64,000 bases of DNA from Paracoccus sp. S1E-3 (GCF_013868135.1 NZ_JACEMU010000004.1:1860001-1924000), one strand, 5' to 3'. Positions 16,806 to 25,308 are shown, counted from the stretch's first letter. Numbers and translations: made by a program. The notes: generated from the sequence alone by a model not told the origin.

Positions 16806-18466
16806 TACGCGGCTTCCTTCTGGGGATAGAGCGCGGCCTTGAACGGGTCCGGCCCGAGGCGGCGATAGGCCTCGATGAAGGTTTCCGAGGCATCCTCGCG
16901 GATGTCCAGATAGGCGCCGACAAGGCGTTCGATGGCCGGGATGATCTCGTCCTTCGAGAAGCCGGGACCGGCGCGTTCGCCCACGGCCATGGTCTCGGTG
17001 GCGTCCCCGCCAAGGGTCACCTGATAGTTCTCGACGCCCGCGCGATCCAGACCGAGGATGCCGATATGGCCGACATGGTGATGCCCGCAGGCATTGATGC
17101 AGCCCGAGATCTTGATCTTCATCTCGCCGATTTCATGCTCCAGCTTCAGCTCGTCGAAGCGGGTGGCGATCTGCTGGGCGATCGGGATCGACCGCGCCGT
17201 CGCCAGCGCGCAATAATCCAGACCGGGGCAGGCGATGATGTCCGAAATCAGGCCCAGATTCGCGGTCGCCAGATCGGCCTCGCGCAGAGCGGCATGCAGC
17301 GCGGCCAGATCGGCCTTGTGGACATGGGGCAGGACCACGTTCTGCTCGTGGCTGATGCGGATGTCGCCCTGGCCGAAACGCTCGGCCAGATCGGCGATCA
17401 GGCGCATCTGGGCGGAACTCGCATCCCCCGGCGTCGACCCGTGCTTTTTCAGCGAGATGGTGGCGATGGCGTAATCGGGGTGGCGATGCGCGTGCAGGTT
17501 GGTATCGCTCCACGAGCGGAAGACCGGATCGGCGGCGCGGGCGGCGTCATATTCGGCCGTGCCGCGTCCATCCACCAGCGTCGGCGCCGAAAACTGCGCC
17601 GCGATCTGCGCCAGAATCTGCTGGTCGGTGCCGTCGAATTGCGGCCGGATTTCCGCAAACCGCGCCTCGGTCAGGTCGCGGATATGGTCGATGCCCAGCT
17701 CCAGCACGGCGATTTTCAGCCGCGCCTTGTATTTGTTGTCGCGCCGCCCGACCGTGTTATAGGCCGAGAGGATCGATTCCAGATAGGGCAGCAGATCGGT
17801 GGCGGGCAGGAAGTCGCGGATGACCTGACCGACCAGCGGCGTGCGGCCCAGACCGCCCCCGACCGAGACCTCGAACCCAGGCTGGCCGTCCTGCTCGATC
17901 ATGCGCAGGCCGATATCGTGGGATTTCACCACCGCGCGGTCATTCGGGCTGCCCGAGATGGCGATCTTGAACTTGCGGGGCAGGAACTGAAATTCCGGGT
18001 GGTCGGTGGACCATTGCCGGATCAGCTCGGCATAGGGGCGGGGATCGGCGATCTCATCGGCGGAGGCACCGGCGAAATGGTCGGCGGTCACGTTGCGGAT
18101 GGTGTTGCCCGAGGTCTGGATGGCGTGCATCCCGACCGCCGCCAAGGCGTCGAGCATATCGGGAATGTCGACCAGTTTGGGCCAGTTGAACTGAATATTC
18201 TGGCGGGTGGTGAAATGACCATAACCCTTGTCCCATCGATCAGCGATCAGCGCCAGCTGGCGCAGCTGATCGGGGTTGATGCTGCCGTAGGGAATGGCCA
18301 CCCGCAGCATATAGGCATGAAGTTGCAGATAGACGCCGTTCATCAGGCGCAGCGGCCGGAACTCCTCTTCGGTCAGCGCGCCCGAGATGCGGCGGTTGAC
18401 CTGGTCACGGAACCGTTGGGCGCGGTCAACGACGAAGGCGCGGTCAAATTCGGAGTGGTGATACAT
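16805..18466 (-). CDS. cysI: Assimilatory sulfite (nitrite/sulfite) reductase hemoprotein
   Basis: Six-electron reduction of sulfite to sulfide using sirohaem and a 4Fe-4S cluster. The 553-residue protein shows HFTTRQNIQFNWPKL and HAIQTSGNTIRNVTAD substrate-side segments and the cluster/sirohaem cysteines in ACPGLDYCALA and GCINACGHHHVGHIG. No flavodoxin or FNR part is present, so ferredoxin or an unlinked donor is expected. The start at 18466 (MYHHSEFDRAF) overlaps the DUF2849 stop as TAATG; the longer upstream frame is rejected. Confidence 0.94.
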   Translation of the reverse strand: MYHHSEFDRAFVVDRAQRFRDQVNRRISGALTEEEFRPLRLMNGVYLQLHAYMLRVAIPYGSINPDQLRQLALIADRWDKGYGHFTTRQNIQFNWPKLVDIPDMLDALAAVGMHAIQTSGNTIRNVTADHFAGASADEIADPRPYAELIRQWSTDHPEFQFLPRKFKIAISGSPNDRAVVKSHDIGLRMIEQDGQPGFEVSVGGGLGRTPLVGQVIRDFLPATDLLPYLESILSAYNTVGRRDNKYKARLKIAVLELGIDHIRDLTEARFAEIRPQFDGTDQQILAQIAAQFSAPTLVDGRGTAEYDAARAADPVFRSWSDTNLHAHRHPDYAIATISLKKHGSTPGDASSAQMRLIADLAERFGQGDIRISHEQNVVLPHVHKADLAALHAALREADLATANLGLISDIIACPGLDYCALATARSIPIAQQIATRFDELKLEHEIGEMKIKISGCINACGHHHVGHIGILGLDRAGVENYQVTLGGDATETMAVGERAGPGFSKDEIIPAIERLVGAYLDIREDASETFIEAYRRLGPDPFKAALYPQKEAA

Positions 18467-18768
18467 TACGCGTCCTCTGCCTGCTTGCCGTGAAAATAGT
18501 TCGAGGGGCCCTGCGCCCGGAACGCCTCGCGCGGGTGGCCCGGCTCGGGACCGTTGGGGCCCGCCTTTGCCGGCGCCAGAAAGACGCCGACGGCGCGATC
18601 CGACAGTGCCAGAGCCTGCGCCATGCGGTCCTTGGCCTGCCCTTCGTCGGTGATGAGCTGCGCTTGCTGCAACTGGCTGACCCATTCGTCCTTGCCACTC
18701 AGATAGATGACGCGGCCATCGAAAAGGTCGTTGGCTGAAATGACGACGGGCTCAAATGCGCGGGCCAT
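18466..18768 (-). CDS. DUF2849 protein of the sulfite reductase operon
   Basis: A 100-residue protein with the DUF2849 pattern (VVISANDLFDGRVIYL, W30, then a helical segment ending DRAVGVFLAP). DUF2849 genes are regularly placed immediately before sulfite reductase genes in alphaproteobacteria; the biochemical role is unproven. First gene of the DUF2849-cysI-cysH operon, preceded by ACGGAG and an inverted repeat. Confidence 0.86.
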   Translation of the reverse strand: MARAFEPVVISANDLFDGRVIYLSGKDEWVSQLQQAQLITDEGQAKDRMAQALALSDRAVGVFLAPAKAGPNGPEPGHPREAFRAQGPSNYFHGKQAEDA

Positions 18769-18781
18769 GGCGAATCTCCGT

Positions 18782-18797
18782 TAGGGGCTTGCCCCTA
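18782..18797. promoter_or_regulatory. Inverted repeat in the cys operon leader
   Basis: TAGGGGC-TT-GCCCCTA, a perfect 7+7 repeat, starts 13 bp before the DUF2849 start and abuts TATATAGGATAAT-like promoter sequence. It could be an operator for the divergent Lrp-type protein or an RNA hairpin in the cys mRNA leader. Confidence 0.45.
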
Positions 18798-18887
18798 TAT
18801 AGGATAATTTTCCATTTCTTCGCTAGTATCTGCCGCAAACAAGGAATACTGTTCCGCTGTGACCGCCAAACAGGACAAACCCCCGCT

Positions 18888-19367
18888 ATGGATGATCTGC
18901 GCGAAAAGAAACTCCGCCTGGACCTGCTGGACCGGAAAATCCTGACCGAGCTGCAGGACGATGCCAGCCAGTCCCTGGACGATATTGCCCGCAAGGTGGG
19001 CTCGTCCAAAACGCCGGTCTGGAACCGGATCCGCAAGCTGAAGGATGCGGGGGTCATCACCCGGCAGACGGTGCTCCTCGACCCCGATTCGGTCGATCGC
19101 GGCACCTGCTTCTTCGTGCTGATCCGCACCAGTGAACACGAGGCAGAGTGGCAGAAGCGCTTTCTGGATGCGCTTCAGGCCCGGCCGGAGGTGCTGGAGG
19201 CGCACAGGTTGGCGGGCGAGATCGACTATATCGTCAAGCTGCGGGTGTCGGACGCGCGCGCCTATGACGCGTTCTATCAGGCGCTGATTGCCGAGGTGAA
19301 GATTTTCAACGTCACCGCGCTGTTGTCGATGGAAGAACTGAAATCGACCACGATATTGCCGGTCTAG
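18888..19367 (+). CDS. Lrp/AsnC family transcriptional regulator
   Basis: A 159-residue regulator. The N-terminal helix-turn-helix is LDRKILTELQDDASQSLDDIARKVGSSKTPVWNRIRKLKDAGVI in overlapping segments (about 10-55), followed by a RAM-type ligand domain (about 70-150) ending in TALLSMEELK. The frame extends upstream to 18756, but family length supports the ATG at 18888. It is divergent from DUF2849-cysI-cysH with 119 bp between starts, so control of sulfur assimilation is the natural inference. Confidence 0.88.
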   Translation: MDDLREKKLRLDLLDRKILTELQDDASQSLDDIARKVGSSKTPVWNRIRKLKDAGVITRQTVLLDPDSVDRGTCFFVLIRTSEHEAEWQKRFLDALQARPEVLEAHRLAGEIDYIVKLRVSDARAYDAFYQALIAEVKIFNVTALLSMEELKSTTILPV

Positions 19368-19447
19368 GCTTGGGCCTGCCGCCATTGCCGCGCGGTTCTG
19401 GCAACGATGGCGCATCGACCGACAACCTGCAGGATATTTGGACCAGA

Positions 19448-19915
19448 ATGAAAGATATGACGGATACGGATTATGATGGGCTGGCGGCGCGGATCGCGGC
19501 ACTGACGGAAGGCGAAACCGACGAGGTGGCACTGATGGCCACGCTGGCTTGCGAGCTTCACCATTCGGATGCACGCTTCGACTGGACCGGGTTCTACCGG
19601 GTGGTAGGGCCGGAGCTGCTGAAGATCGGGCCCTATCAGGGCGGCCATGGCTGTCTGGTCATCCCATTCTCGCGCGGGGTTTGCGGAGCAGCCGCACGCA
19701 CGGGCGAGGCGCAGCTGGTGCCGGATGTGGATGCATTTCCCGGACATATCGCCTGCGCCTCCTCGACCCGGTCGGAACTGGTCATTCCGGTCTTCGGGGC
19801 CCAGGGGCGGCTGATCGGCGTGCTGGATATCGACAGCGACCAGCCGGATGCGTTCACGCAGGTGGATGCCGCGGCCCTGGCGGGGATTTTGAACGATGTC
19901 TTCGGGAAGCTCTGA
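19448..19915 (+). CDS. GAF-domain free methionine-(R)-sulfoxide reductase-like protein
   Basis: A 155-residue GAF protein. DWTGFYRV, QGGHGCLVIPFSRGVCG, DVDAFPGHIACAS and DSDQPDAF match fRMsr (MsrC), including the three conserved cysteines (in GHGC, RGVCG and HIACAS) used to reduce free methionine-R-sulfoxide. The start is uncertain: ATG at 19448 or 19457. Its last 20 bp overlap the next gene. Confidence 0.8.
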   Translation: MKDMTDTDYDGLAARIAALTEGETDEVALMATLACELHHSDARFDWTGFYRVVGPELLKIGPYQGGHGCLVIPFSRGVCGAAARTGEAQLVPDVDAFPGHIACASSTRSELVIPVFGAQGRLIGVLDIDSDQPDAFTQVDAAALAGILNDVFGKL

Positions 19916-20285
19916 GCTGAGCGGCGGGTGCCTGTGCGGCGCCATTCGGTTTCGCGGCCGGCAGGTGGGCGATGCGGCGCGGTGCCACTGCGAACAGTGC
20001 CGCCGCTGGTCGGGCGATACCTGGGCCGCCGTATCCGTGGCGAATGTCGAGATCAGCGGCGACGCGCCGCGCTGGTATCGGTCCTCGGAACAGGCCGAGC
20101 GCGGCTTCTGCGCGGTCTGCGGATCGTCGCTGTTCTGGCGGACGATCGGGTCGAACAGGTTGGATGTGGCGCTTGGGTGCCTCGATACACCTACCGGGAT
20201 CACGCTGGAGCGTCATATTTTCACCGCATTCAAGGGCGATTATTATCGAATCGCCGATGGTTTGCCGCAGGATGCGAGGGAGTGA
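19896..20285 (+). CDS. GFA family (CENP-V/GFA domain) zinc protein
   Basis: A 129-residue Mss4-like fold protein. Zinc cysteines are seen in GGCLCGAIRF, CHCEQCRRWSG and GFCAVCGSSLFW, the full GFA pattern. The family is named after glutathione-dependent formaldehyde-activating enzyme, but most members have no proven activity. It overlaps the MsrC-like gene by 20 bp and ends 1 bp before the next ATG, so the three genes are probably co-transcribed. Confidence 0.87.
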   Translation: MSSGSSELSGGCLCGAIRFRGRQVGDAARCHCEQCRRWSGDTWAAVSVANVEISGDAPRWYRSSEQAERGFCAVCGSSLFWRTIGSNRLDVALGCLDTPTGITLERHIFTAFKGDYYRIADGLPQDARE

Positions 20286-20286
20286 C

Positions 20287-21423
20287 ATGACCACGATCCA
20301 TTGGGTCCATGCCGGGGCCGACGCCCTGTTCGGACTGGCGCATCTACAGAATATCGATGTCGCCGCGCAGGTCTGGACGCGCGAGGGGCGGCTGCCCGGC
20401 ATTCCCGCAGAAATGCAGCATCCGATGGATATGGAACAGCTGTGGGAGGCGGTGCAGCCCGGCGATATCGTGGTGGCGCCTCGTCCCACGGAATTCGCGG
20501 TGGCGCGGCTGGCGATGGAACGCGGGGCGCATCTGGCGGTTGGCTGGCACGCCTCGGCAGGGCTGCGTGATACGGTCGCGGATGCGGCGGATCGCGGGCT
20601 TTGCGTTCTGGCCGAGGCCGGTATGGTGCCCGGAATCGAGCATCTGATGGCGCGCGACCTGGTCAATGATTACAGCTACGATGCCCAGCCGGGGGACGTG
20701 CTGCATTTCACCGCCTATGGCGGCGGTGTGCCGAAATATCCCGACAACTTCCGCCACAAGTTCAACACCAGTCCGCTATCGCTGCTGAACGCGCTGGCGA
20801 CCCCGACCAGCTGGATCGGTGACGGCCGGGTGAAGCGCGCCGATTTTCCCTTTGACGTAATCCGCGACTATGACCTGCACCTGCCCACGCCCGAGCGGCA
20901 TCAGGTCTATCCGCATTACGATGTGGCGCCCTATCTGGCGGCTTATGGCTTTGATCCCGCCTGGCAGGTTCAGACGGCAGAGCGCGGCGCGATCCGCCTG
21001 AAGGGCTGGCGCGACGGCTGGGCCGAGGTCTTCGACACCATCCGCCAGACCGGCAAGGACGCCGAGGCCCTGCAGGCCATGGCCGAAACTCTGTGGGCCG
21101 AACACCCCTTTGCCCCGACCGAGGCCGACCGGGTGGTGCTCTCGGTCATGCTGCGGGCCGAAAATGACGGCCGCACCCGCTGGCACAAGGAATGGGTGCT
21201 GGATGCGGTGGGCGACCGTCAGGGCTGGGCGCGATACCGGCTGAATTCGCTTATGCTGGCATTGGCGGCGCGCGCCATTGCCGACGGGCAAATCACGCCG
21301 GGCCTGCATATCGGGCCGACCGATCCCGATCTGATCGCCGCCTGGCTGGTCGAGATCACGCACGAGGCCGGTTATTCCCGCCGCATCAACCAATTGCGCG
21401 AAAAGCGCGCGCGGTCCGGCTGA
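20287..21423 (+). CDS. Saccharopine dehydrogenase-like oxidoreductase
   Basis: A 378-residue protein resembling the saccharopine dehydrogenase-like proteins of Rhodobacterales: an N-terminal Rossmann-like region with a poorly conserved nucleotide loop, the EAGMVPGIEHLMARDLV motif (about 118-134, the conserved catalytic-domain entry), and the YGGGVPKYPDNFRHKFN and C-terminal EITHEAGY segments. The substrate is unknown; lysine metabolism is the family default only. ATG at 20287 is chosen from the spacing to the previous gene. Confidence 0.72.
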   Translation: MTTIHWVHAGADALFGLAHLQNIDVAAQVWTREGRLPGIPAEMQHPMDMEQLWEAVQPGDIVVAPRPTEFAVARLAMERGAHLAVGWHASAGLRDTVADAADRGLCVLAEAGMVPGIEHLMARDLVNDYSYDAQPGDVLHFTAYGGGVPKYPDNFRHKFNTSPLSLLNALATPTSWIGDGRVKRADFPFDVIRDYDLHLPTPERHQVYPHYDVAPYLAAYGFDPAWQVQTAERGAIRLKGWRDGWAEVFDTIRQTGKDAEALQAMAETLWAEHPFAPTEADRVVLSVMLRAENDGRTRWHKEWVLDAVGDRQGWARYRLNSLMLALAARAIADGQITPGLHIGPTDPDLIAAWLVEITHEAGYSRRINQLREKRARSG

Positions 21424-21435
21424 ACAGAGGTAGCG

Positions 21436-21783
21436 ATGGCCTATGACTGGCTGCTGGCCACGCGGGTGCGCGTGGCGCTGGAAAAGATGGGGGGCGCCGC
21501 CGAACAACCCATGATGGGCGCGCTGTGCTTTCTGCGGCGGGGACATATGTGCTGCGGCGTCTCTGGGGACAGGCTGATGGTGCGCCTCGGGACCGAGGGG
21601 GCGGCCGCGGCGCTCGGCGATCCGCAGGTAGCGTTACTGGATGTGGGCGGCGGCCGCAAAGCGAGCGCCTTCGTGACCATTGCGCCCGAAGCGGTTCAGG
21701 ATGATGCCAGCCTGACGGCCTGGATCACGCGCGGTGTGCGCTTCGCCGATGCGCTGCCGGAAAAACCTCAGCGCCGCAAATAG
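21436..21783 (+). CDS. TfoX/Sxy N-terminal domain protein
   Basis: A 115-residue protein with the single TfoX-N fold: MAYDWLLATRVRVAL, MMGALCFLRRGHMCCGV and LMVRLG segments. Full-length TfoX/Sxy regulates competence in gammaproteobacteria; the stand-alone domain here has no proven role. It lies 12 bp after the saccharopine dehydrogenase-like gene, and its end overlaps the convergent Smr gene by 16 bp. Confidence 0.82.
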   Translation: MAYDWLLATRVRVALEKMGGAAEQPMMGALCFLRRGHMCCGVSGDRLMVRLGTEGAAAALGDPQVALLDVGGGRKASAFVTIAPEAVQDDASLTAWITRGVRFADALPEKPQRRK

Positions 21784-22367
21784 ACATAATAGGCGCCCGA
21801 TCCGCCATGGCGCGCATGCGCGGGCGCGACCTGCTGGACGACCGCTGCCAGCGGCGCGGTATGCAGCCAGTGCGGCACCTGATGGCGCAGCGCGCCGGGA
21901 CGGGTTGGCAGCGGGCCTTCGTCGCCCGCGCGGCTGCCCTTGCCGGTGATGACGAGCACCAGCCGCATCCCCTGCGCATGGCAGGAAAGGATGAACCCGA
22001 TCAGCTCGGGTCCGGCTTCGGCCAGCGTCATGCCGTGCAGGTCCAGCCGGGCCTCGGGGCGCATCTTGCCGCGTGTCATCTGCTTGTGGGTCTTGTGATC
22101 CATGCGCAGCGGCGCGGCGCGGATCGCGTCGGCCGGTGCGGGCGCCAGATCATGACTGCGGCCGCTGCGCGCCTTGGCGCCGATGCGCAGCGTCGCCGGA
22201 AGCTCGAACCCCGGCAAAGGCCGGGGTTGCGGGGCAGGGGATTTGGGGGTCGCGCCAAGCGGATCTTCGGCCGGTTTAAGGGACTTTGGATGCAGCGGCG
22301 TGGCGGTTTTCGCCACGCGGGACCAAAGCTCGCGGTCCTCCGGCGTCAGACCGCGACGGCGCGACAT
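21768..22367 (-). CDS. Smr (MutS2 C-terminal-type) domain protein
   Basis: A 199-residue protein with a basic, proline-rich N-terminal half and a C-terminal Smr domain (LDLHGMTLAEA at about 108 and the VITGKGSR motif at about 138). Smr domains are often RNA or DNA endonucleases, some acting in ribosome rescue. Its start overlaps the stop of the Tim44-like gene (TGATG). Confidence 0.88.
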   Translation of the reverse strand: MSRRRGLTPEDRELWSRVAKTATPLHPKSLKPAEDPLGATPKSPAPQPRPLPGFELPATLRIGAKARSGRSHDLAPAPADAIRAAPLRMDHKTHKQMTRGKMRPEARLDLHGMTLAEAGPELIGFILSCHAQGMRLVLVITGKGSRAGDEGPLPTRPGALRHQVPHWLHTAPLAAVVQQVAPAHARHGGSGAYYVYLRR

Positions 22368-23029
22368 CAGACACCCGTCGCGACAAGCCGCCAGTTCGGG
22401 TCTTCCGACCCCATCACGCGCTCGAAGGTCCAGGTGTCGCGCTGTTTGCGCGGCGATTTGGGATCGCCCTCGACCACCATCCCGTCGGCACCCTTCACGG
22501 CCGAGATCATTTCGCCCACAAAGCGGACGGTCAGTTCAGCCTGACGGGTGGCGGGGTCAAACTCTGCCCCCTGCAGCGCGGTTTCGCGCGTGCCGAGGAA
22601 CTGCGCTTCGACCGTCTGGCCGGCGGCACGGCGCGCTTCGATGACACTGTCGAACGCCGCCGTGACCTCGGGCGACAGGAAGGGACGGACCGGTTCCAGA
22701 TCGCCCTTCTCGAAGGCCACAAGGATCATTTCATAGGCGTATTTCGCCCCTGCCAGAAATTCGCCCAGCGAGAAGGACGGCTCGGCCCGCTTCATGGCCG
22801 CCAGCGCGGCATAGGCCGGGCTGGACGGATCGACATGATCGGCCAGATCGTCATCGGGAGCATTGCTGCGGGTGTCGTCGACGACCAGATCAAAATCGCC
22901 GCTGGCCGACCGATCCTCAACCGGCGGCCGTTCAAAGCCATCCCGCGTGCCCAGAACACCGCGCAGACGCAGGATCAGGAAGACTGCGATTGCGGCCAGG
23001 ACGATCAGTTGCAGCATCGGGTTCGACAT
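22367..23029 (-). CDS. Tim44/TimA-type inner membrane adaptor protein
   Basis: A 220-residue protein with one N-terminal membrane segment (residues 6-24), a short low-complexity linker and a Tim44-like domain (about 80-215). Alphaproteobacterial TimA proteins are the bacterial relatives of mitochondrial Tim44 and are thought to assist membrane protein biogenesis. Placement beside fxsA and secB fits a conserved alphaproteobacterial cluster. Confidence 0.82.
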   Translation of the reverse strand: MSNPMLQLIVLAAIAVFLILRLRGVLGTRDGFERPPVEDRSASGDFDLVVDDTRSNAPDDDLADHVDPSSPAYAALAAMKRAEPSFSLGEFLAGAKYAYEMILVAFEKGDLEPVRPFLSPEVTAAFDSVIEARRAAGQTVEAQFLGTRETALQGAEFDPATRQAELTVRFVGEMISAVKGADGMVVEGDPKSPRKQRDTWTFERVMGSEDPNWRLVATGV

Positions 23030-23137
23030 CGGTTATCCTTCAGTCCGGCGGTCCGGCGGTTTGTTTTTTCGTTATCCGCACCTATGTAGGGACCGATGGG
23101 GGCCAAGTCCAGTTTCCCCCCGTGTCCGAGGAATGTC

Positions 23138-23686
23138 ATGCCGCTGTTTTTCCTGTTCATCCTGATCCCGGTGATCGAGATCGCCCTGTTCATCAAGGTG
23201 GGCGGCCTGATCGGCCTGTGGCCGACGATCGCGCTGGTACTGCTGTCGGCGGTCCTCGGCTCGGTGCTGATCCGCAGCCAGGGCAGCCGCACCCTGCTGG
23301 AGGTTCAGCAATCCTTCCGCACGCTGAACGACCCGACCCGGCCGCTGGCCCACGGCCTGATGATCGTGGTGGCCGGGATGCTGCTGCTGACGCCGGGCTT
23401 TTTCACCGACACGCTGGGGCTGCTGCTGCTGATCCCGGCGGTGCGCGATTGGGTGATGCGGCGCGCCTCGCGGCATATGACCGTCACCCGCAGCGGCTTC
23501 GGCTTTGATGCTGCCCGCGATCCGCGCCACGGCTGGCCGGGCCGCGACGATGAGGTGATCGATGGCGATTACGTCGTGCAGGACGATCCCTATGCGACGC
23601 GCGGCGATATCGAACTGCCGGCGCCCGAAGGCGACGACAGGCGCGGGCGTCGCAACCGGCCCTCGGGCTGGACGCGGCCGGATTGA
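23138..23686 (+). CDS. fxsA: FxsA family membrane protein
   Basis: A 182-residue inner membrane protein with hydrophobic segments at about 1-20, 25-45 and 75-105 and a charged C-terminal tail. LFILIPVIEIALFIKVG and TPGFFTDTLGLLLLIP are FxsA signatures; E. coli FxsA relieves F-plasmid exclusion of phage T7. GAGGAA is well spaced from the ATG at 23138. Divergent from the Tim44-like gene; secB follows. Confidence 0.88.
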   Translation: MPLFFLFILIPVIEIALFIKVGGLIGLWPTIALVLLSAVLGSVLIRSQGSRTLLEVQQSFRTLNDPTRPLAHGLMIVVAGMLLLTPGFFTDTLGLLLLIPAVRDWVMRRASRHMTVTRSGFGFDAARDPRHGWPGRDDEVIDGDYVVQDDPYATRGDIELPAPEGDDRRGRRNRPSGWTRPD

Positions 23687-23706
23687 TCCCGAAGCCCGTT
23701 GTCACG

Positions 23707-23735
23707 TTGAGGCGCTGCGCAACGGGTGCTAGAAC
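23707..23735 (+). promoter_or_regulatory. Promoter of secB
   Basis: TTGAGG (23707-23712), 17-bp spacer, TAGAAC (23730-23735), 32 bp before the secB start. Moderate match to the housekeeping consensus. Confidence 0.5.
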
Positions 23736-23767
23736 ATCGTCAAGATGTGAACGCAAGAGGATAAGAC

Positions 23768-24277
23768 ATGACCGACGAGACCCCGCAAGCCGCCCCCAAC
23801 GCAGCCGCCCCGCAGCCGCCGCGCATGCAGATCCTGGCGCAATATGTGCGCGATCTGTCCTTTGAAAACATCGTCGCACAGCGCGGCCTGAGCGGCGCGG
23901 AAGTCACCCCCGAAGTCTCGGTCCAGGTCAGCCTGGATGCGCGCAAGCGCAGCGTCGAGCATCAGTACGAGGTGATCTGCAAGTTCCGTGTGGCGTCGAA
24001 GAACACCGCCGATGACGCCAACCTGTTCATGTGCGAACTGGATTACGGCGGGGTCTTCCATGTCGAGGGCGTGCCGGAAGACCAGCTGCATCCCTTCCTG
24101 ATGATCGAATGCCCGCGGATGCTGTTCCCGTTCATCCGGCGCATCATCAGCGACACCACCCGCGACGGCGGGTTCCCCCCGGTCAACCTGGACCCGGTGG
24201 ATTTCGTCGCGCTGTACCGTCAGGAAATCGCCCGCCGCGCCCAGGCCGAACGCCCCGCGGACGCGCCCGTTTCCTGA
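23768..24277 (+). CDS. secB: Protein-export chaperone SecB
   Basis: Homotetrameric cytoplasmic chaperone that keeps preproteins unfolded and delivers them to SecA. The 169 residues include a disordered Ala/Pro N-terminus, then ILAQYVRDLSFEN and the EVICKFRV/ CPRMLFPFIRRIISD segments typical of SecB. GAGGAT precedes the ATG. Confidence 0.94.
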   Translation: MTDETPQAAPNAAAPQPPRMQILAQYVRDLSFENIVAQRGLSGAEVTPEVSVQVSLDARKRSVEHQYEVICKFRVASKNTADDANLFMCELDYGGVFHVEGVPEDQLHPFLMIECPRMLFPFIRRIISDTTRDGGFPPVNLDPVDFVALYRQEIARRAQAERPADAPVS

Positions 24278-24280
24278 TCC

Positions 24281-24877
24281 GTGGCGAGATCCACACACCG
24301 GGCCTGGCAGCGCATGCTGTCGGGCCGCAGGCTTGACCTGCTCGACCCGACCCCTTTTGACATCGAGATCGAGGACATCGCCCACGGGCTGGCCTTCGTC
24401 GCGCGCTGGAACGGCCAGACGCGCGGCGACTGGCCCTATTCCGTGGCCGAACACTCGCTGCTGGTCGAACAGGCCTTCGGCCGCATCAGCGCTGATGCCA
24501 GCCCGCAATGGCGGCTGGCGGCGCTGCTGCATGATGCCCCGGAATATGTGCTTGGCGACATGATCTCGCCCGTGAAGGGCGCACTTGGCCGTGAATATGG
24601 AGAGATGGACGAACGCATCGCCCTGGCGGTCCATCGCCGTTTCGGGCTGCCGGCGAAAATCCCAGCGATTATCAAAAAGCAGATCAAGCTCGCCGACCAG
24701 ATTTCCGCCTGGCTTGAGGCCATTCAGATCGCCGGATTTTCCGAGGCTGAAGCGCGCGGCATCTTCAAGGTGCCGAAACCCGAATATTGTACGGATCTGG
24801 AAATTCGCCTGCGTCCGCCCGCCGAGGTCCGGCAAGCTTATCTGGACCGCTTCACGATGCTCATTTCAGCGATCTGA
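24281..24877 (+). CDS. HD-domain nucleotidase-like protein (YfbR type)
   Basis: A 198-residue HD-superfamily phosphohydrolase. H in SVAEHSLLV, the HD pair in LLHDAPEYVLGD and a distal D in KLADQISAW provide the metal ligands. It most resembles the YfbR-like 5'-deoxynucleotidase group, but the substrate is not proven. The start is a GTG 3 bp after the secB stop, so it is likely co-translated with secB. Confidence 0.8.
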   Translation: MARSTHRAWQRMLSGRRLDLLDPTPFDIEIEDIAHGLAFVARWNGQTRGDWPYSVAEHSLLVEQAFGRISADASPQWRLAALLHDAPEYVLGDMISPVKGALGREYGEMDERIALAVHRRFGLPAKIPAIIKKQIKLADQISAWLEAIQIAGFSEAEARGIFKVPKPEYCTDLEIRLRPPAEVRQAYLDRFTMLISAI

Positions 24878-24880
24878 AAT
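24863..24880. repeat. Inverted repeat at the 3' end of the HD gene
   Basis: ATTTCAG-CGAT-CTGAAAT, a perfect 7+7 hairpin over the stop codon of the HD-domain gene. No T-run follows on the plus strand, so it may protect the mRNA 3' end rather than terminate by itself. Confidence 0.45.
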
Positions 24881-24900
24881 CGCCTTGCAAATTGCGCCAG

Positions 24901-24929
24901 AAGAAAAAATGCCCGCCGCAGGCAGGCAT
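24901..24929 (-). terminator. Rho-independent terminator of the H-NS-like gene
   Basis: Read leftward, ATGCCTGCC (24929-24921), loop TGC and GGCGGGCAT form a 9-bp stem with one internal mismatch, followed by a run of T residues (complement of 24904-24909). It starts 5 bp after the hns stop. Confidence 0.8.
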
Positions 24930-24934
24930 CTGTT

Positions 24935-25249
24935 TCAGATCGCCAGATCGTCCAGCGATTTTCCCGAAGCCAGCGCCTCCTGCACCCATTGCGGGCGGCG
25001 GCCGCGGCCGGTCCAGGTCTGTTCGGCGTTCTCGGGATTGGCGTATTTAGGCGCCACTTTCCCGCCACGACGGCCGGCAACCTTGGCGCCGGTCAGCTCG
25101 TTCAGGGAAAAGCCATGCTCGCGCGCAGCAGCTTCGGCTGCGGCCATTGCCTCACGGCGTTTACGCTCTTCGTAGCTGGTAATGGCGCGTTCGACCTTAC
25201 CGCGCAATTCCTGCAGTTCCTTGAGCGTTAGTGTTTCGAGATCGTTCAT
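24935..25249 (-). CDS. H-NS/HvrA family nucleoid protein
   Basis: A 104-residue DNA-binding protein with an N-terminal coiled-coil oligomerisation region (about 5-45) and a C-terminal AT-hook-like domain whose TWTGRGRRPQW core is at residues 78-88. Relatives include HvrA of Rhodobacter capsulatus, a light-responsive regulator of photosynthesis genes. GGAGTG precedes the ATG. The gene has its own promoter and terminator; placement beside regA may reflect a shared redox regulatory neighbourhood. Confidence 0.9.
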   Translation of the reverse strand: MNDLETLTLKELQELRGKVERAITSYEERKRREAMAAAEAAAREHGFSLNELTGAKVAGRRGGKVAPKYANPENAEQTWTGRGRRPQWVQEALASGKSLDDLAI

Positions 25250-25280
25250 CGATCACTCCAAAAGCGTTAGTCTTGGGTGA

Positions 25281-25308
25281 ATAAAGTTATTCAAATCGCA
25301 ATGTCAAA
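25281..25308 (-). promoter_or_regulatory. Promoter of the H-NS-like gene
   Basis: On the minus strand, a perfect TTGACA (25308-25303), 16-bp spacer and TTTATT (25286-25281), 31 bp before the start codon. Confidence 0.6.

Noticed and set aside
17066..18493. 475-codon plus-strand frame over cysI
   Set aside because: Antisense shadow; cysI carries the sirohaem and cluster cysteines.
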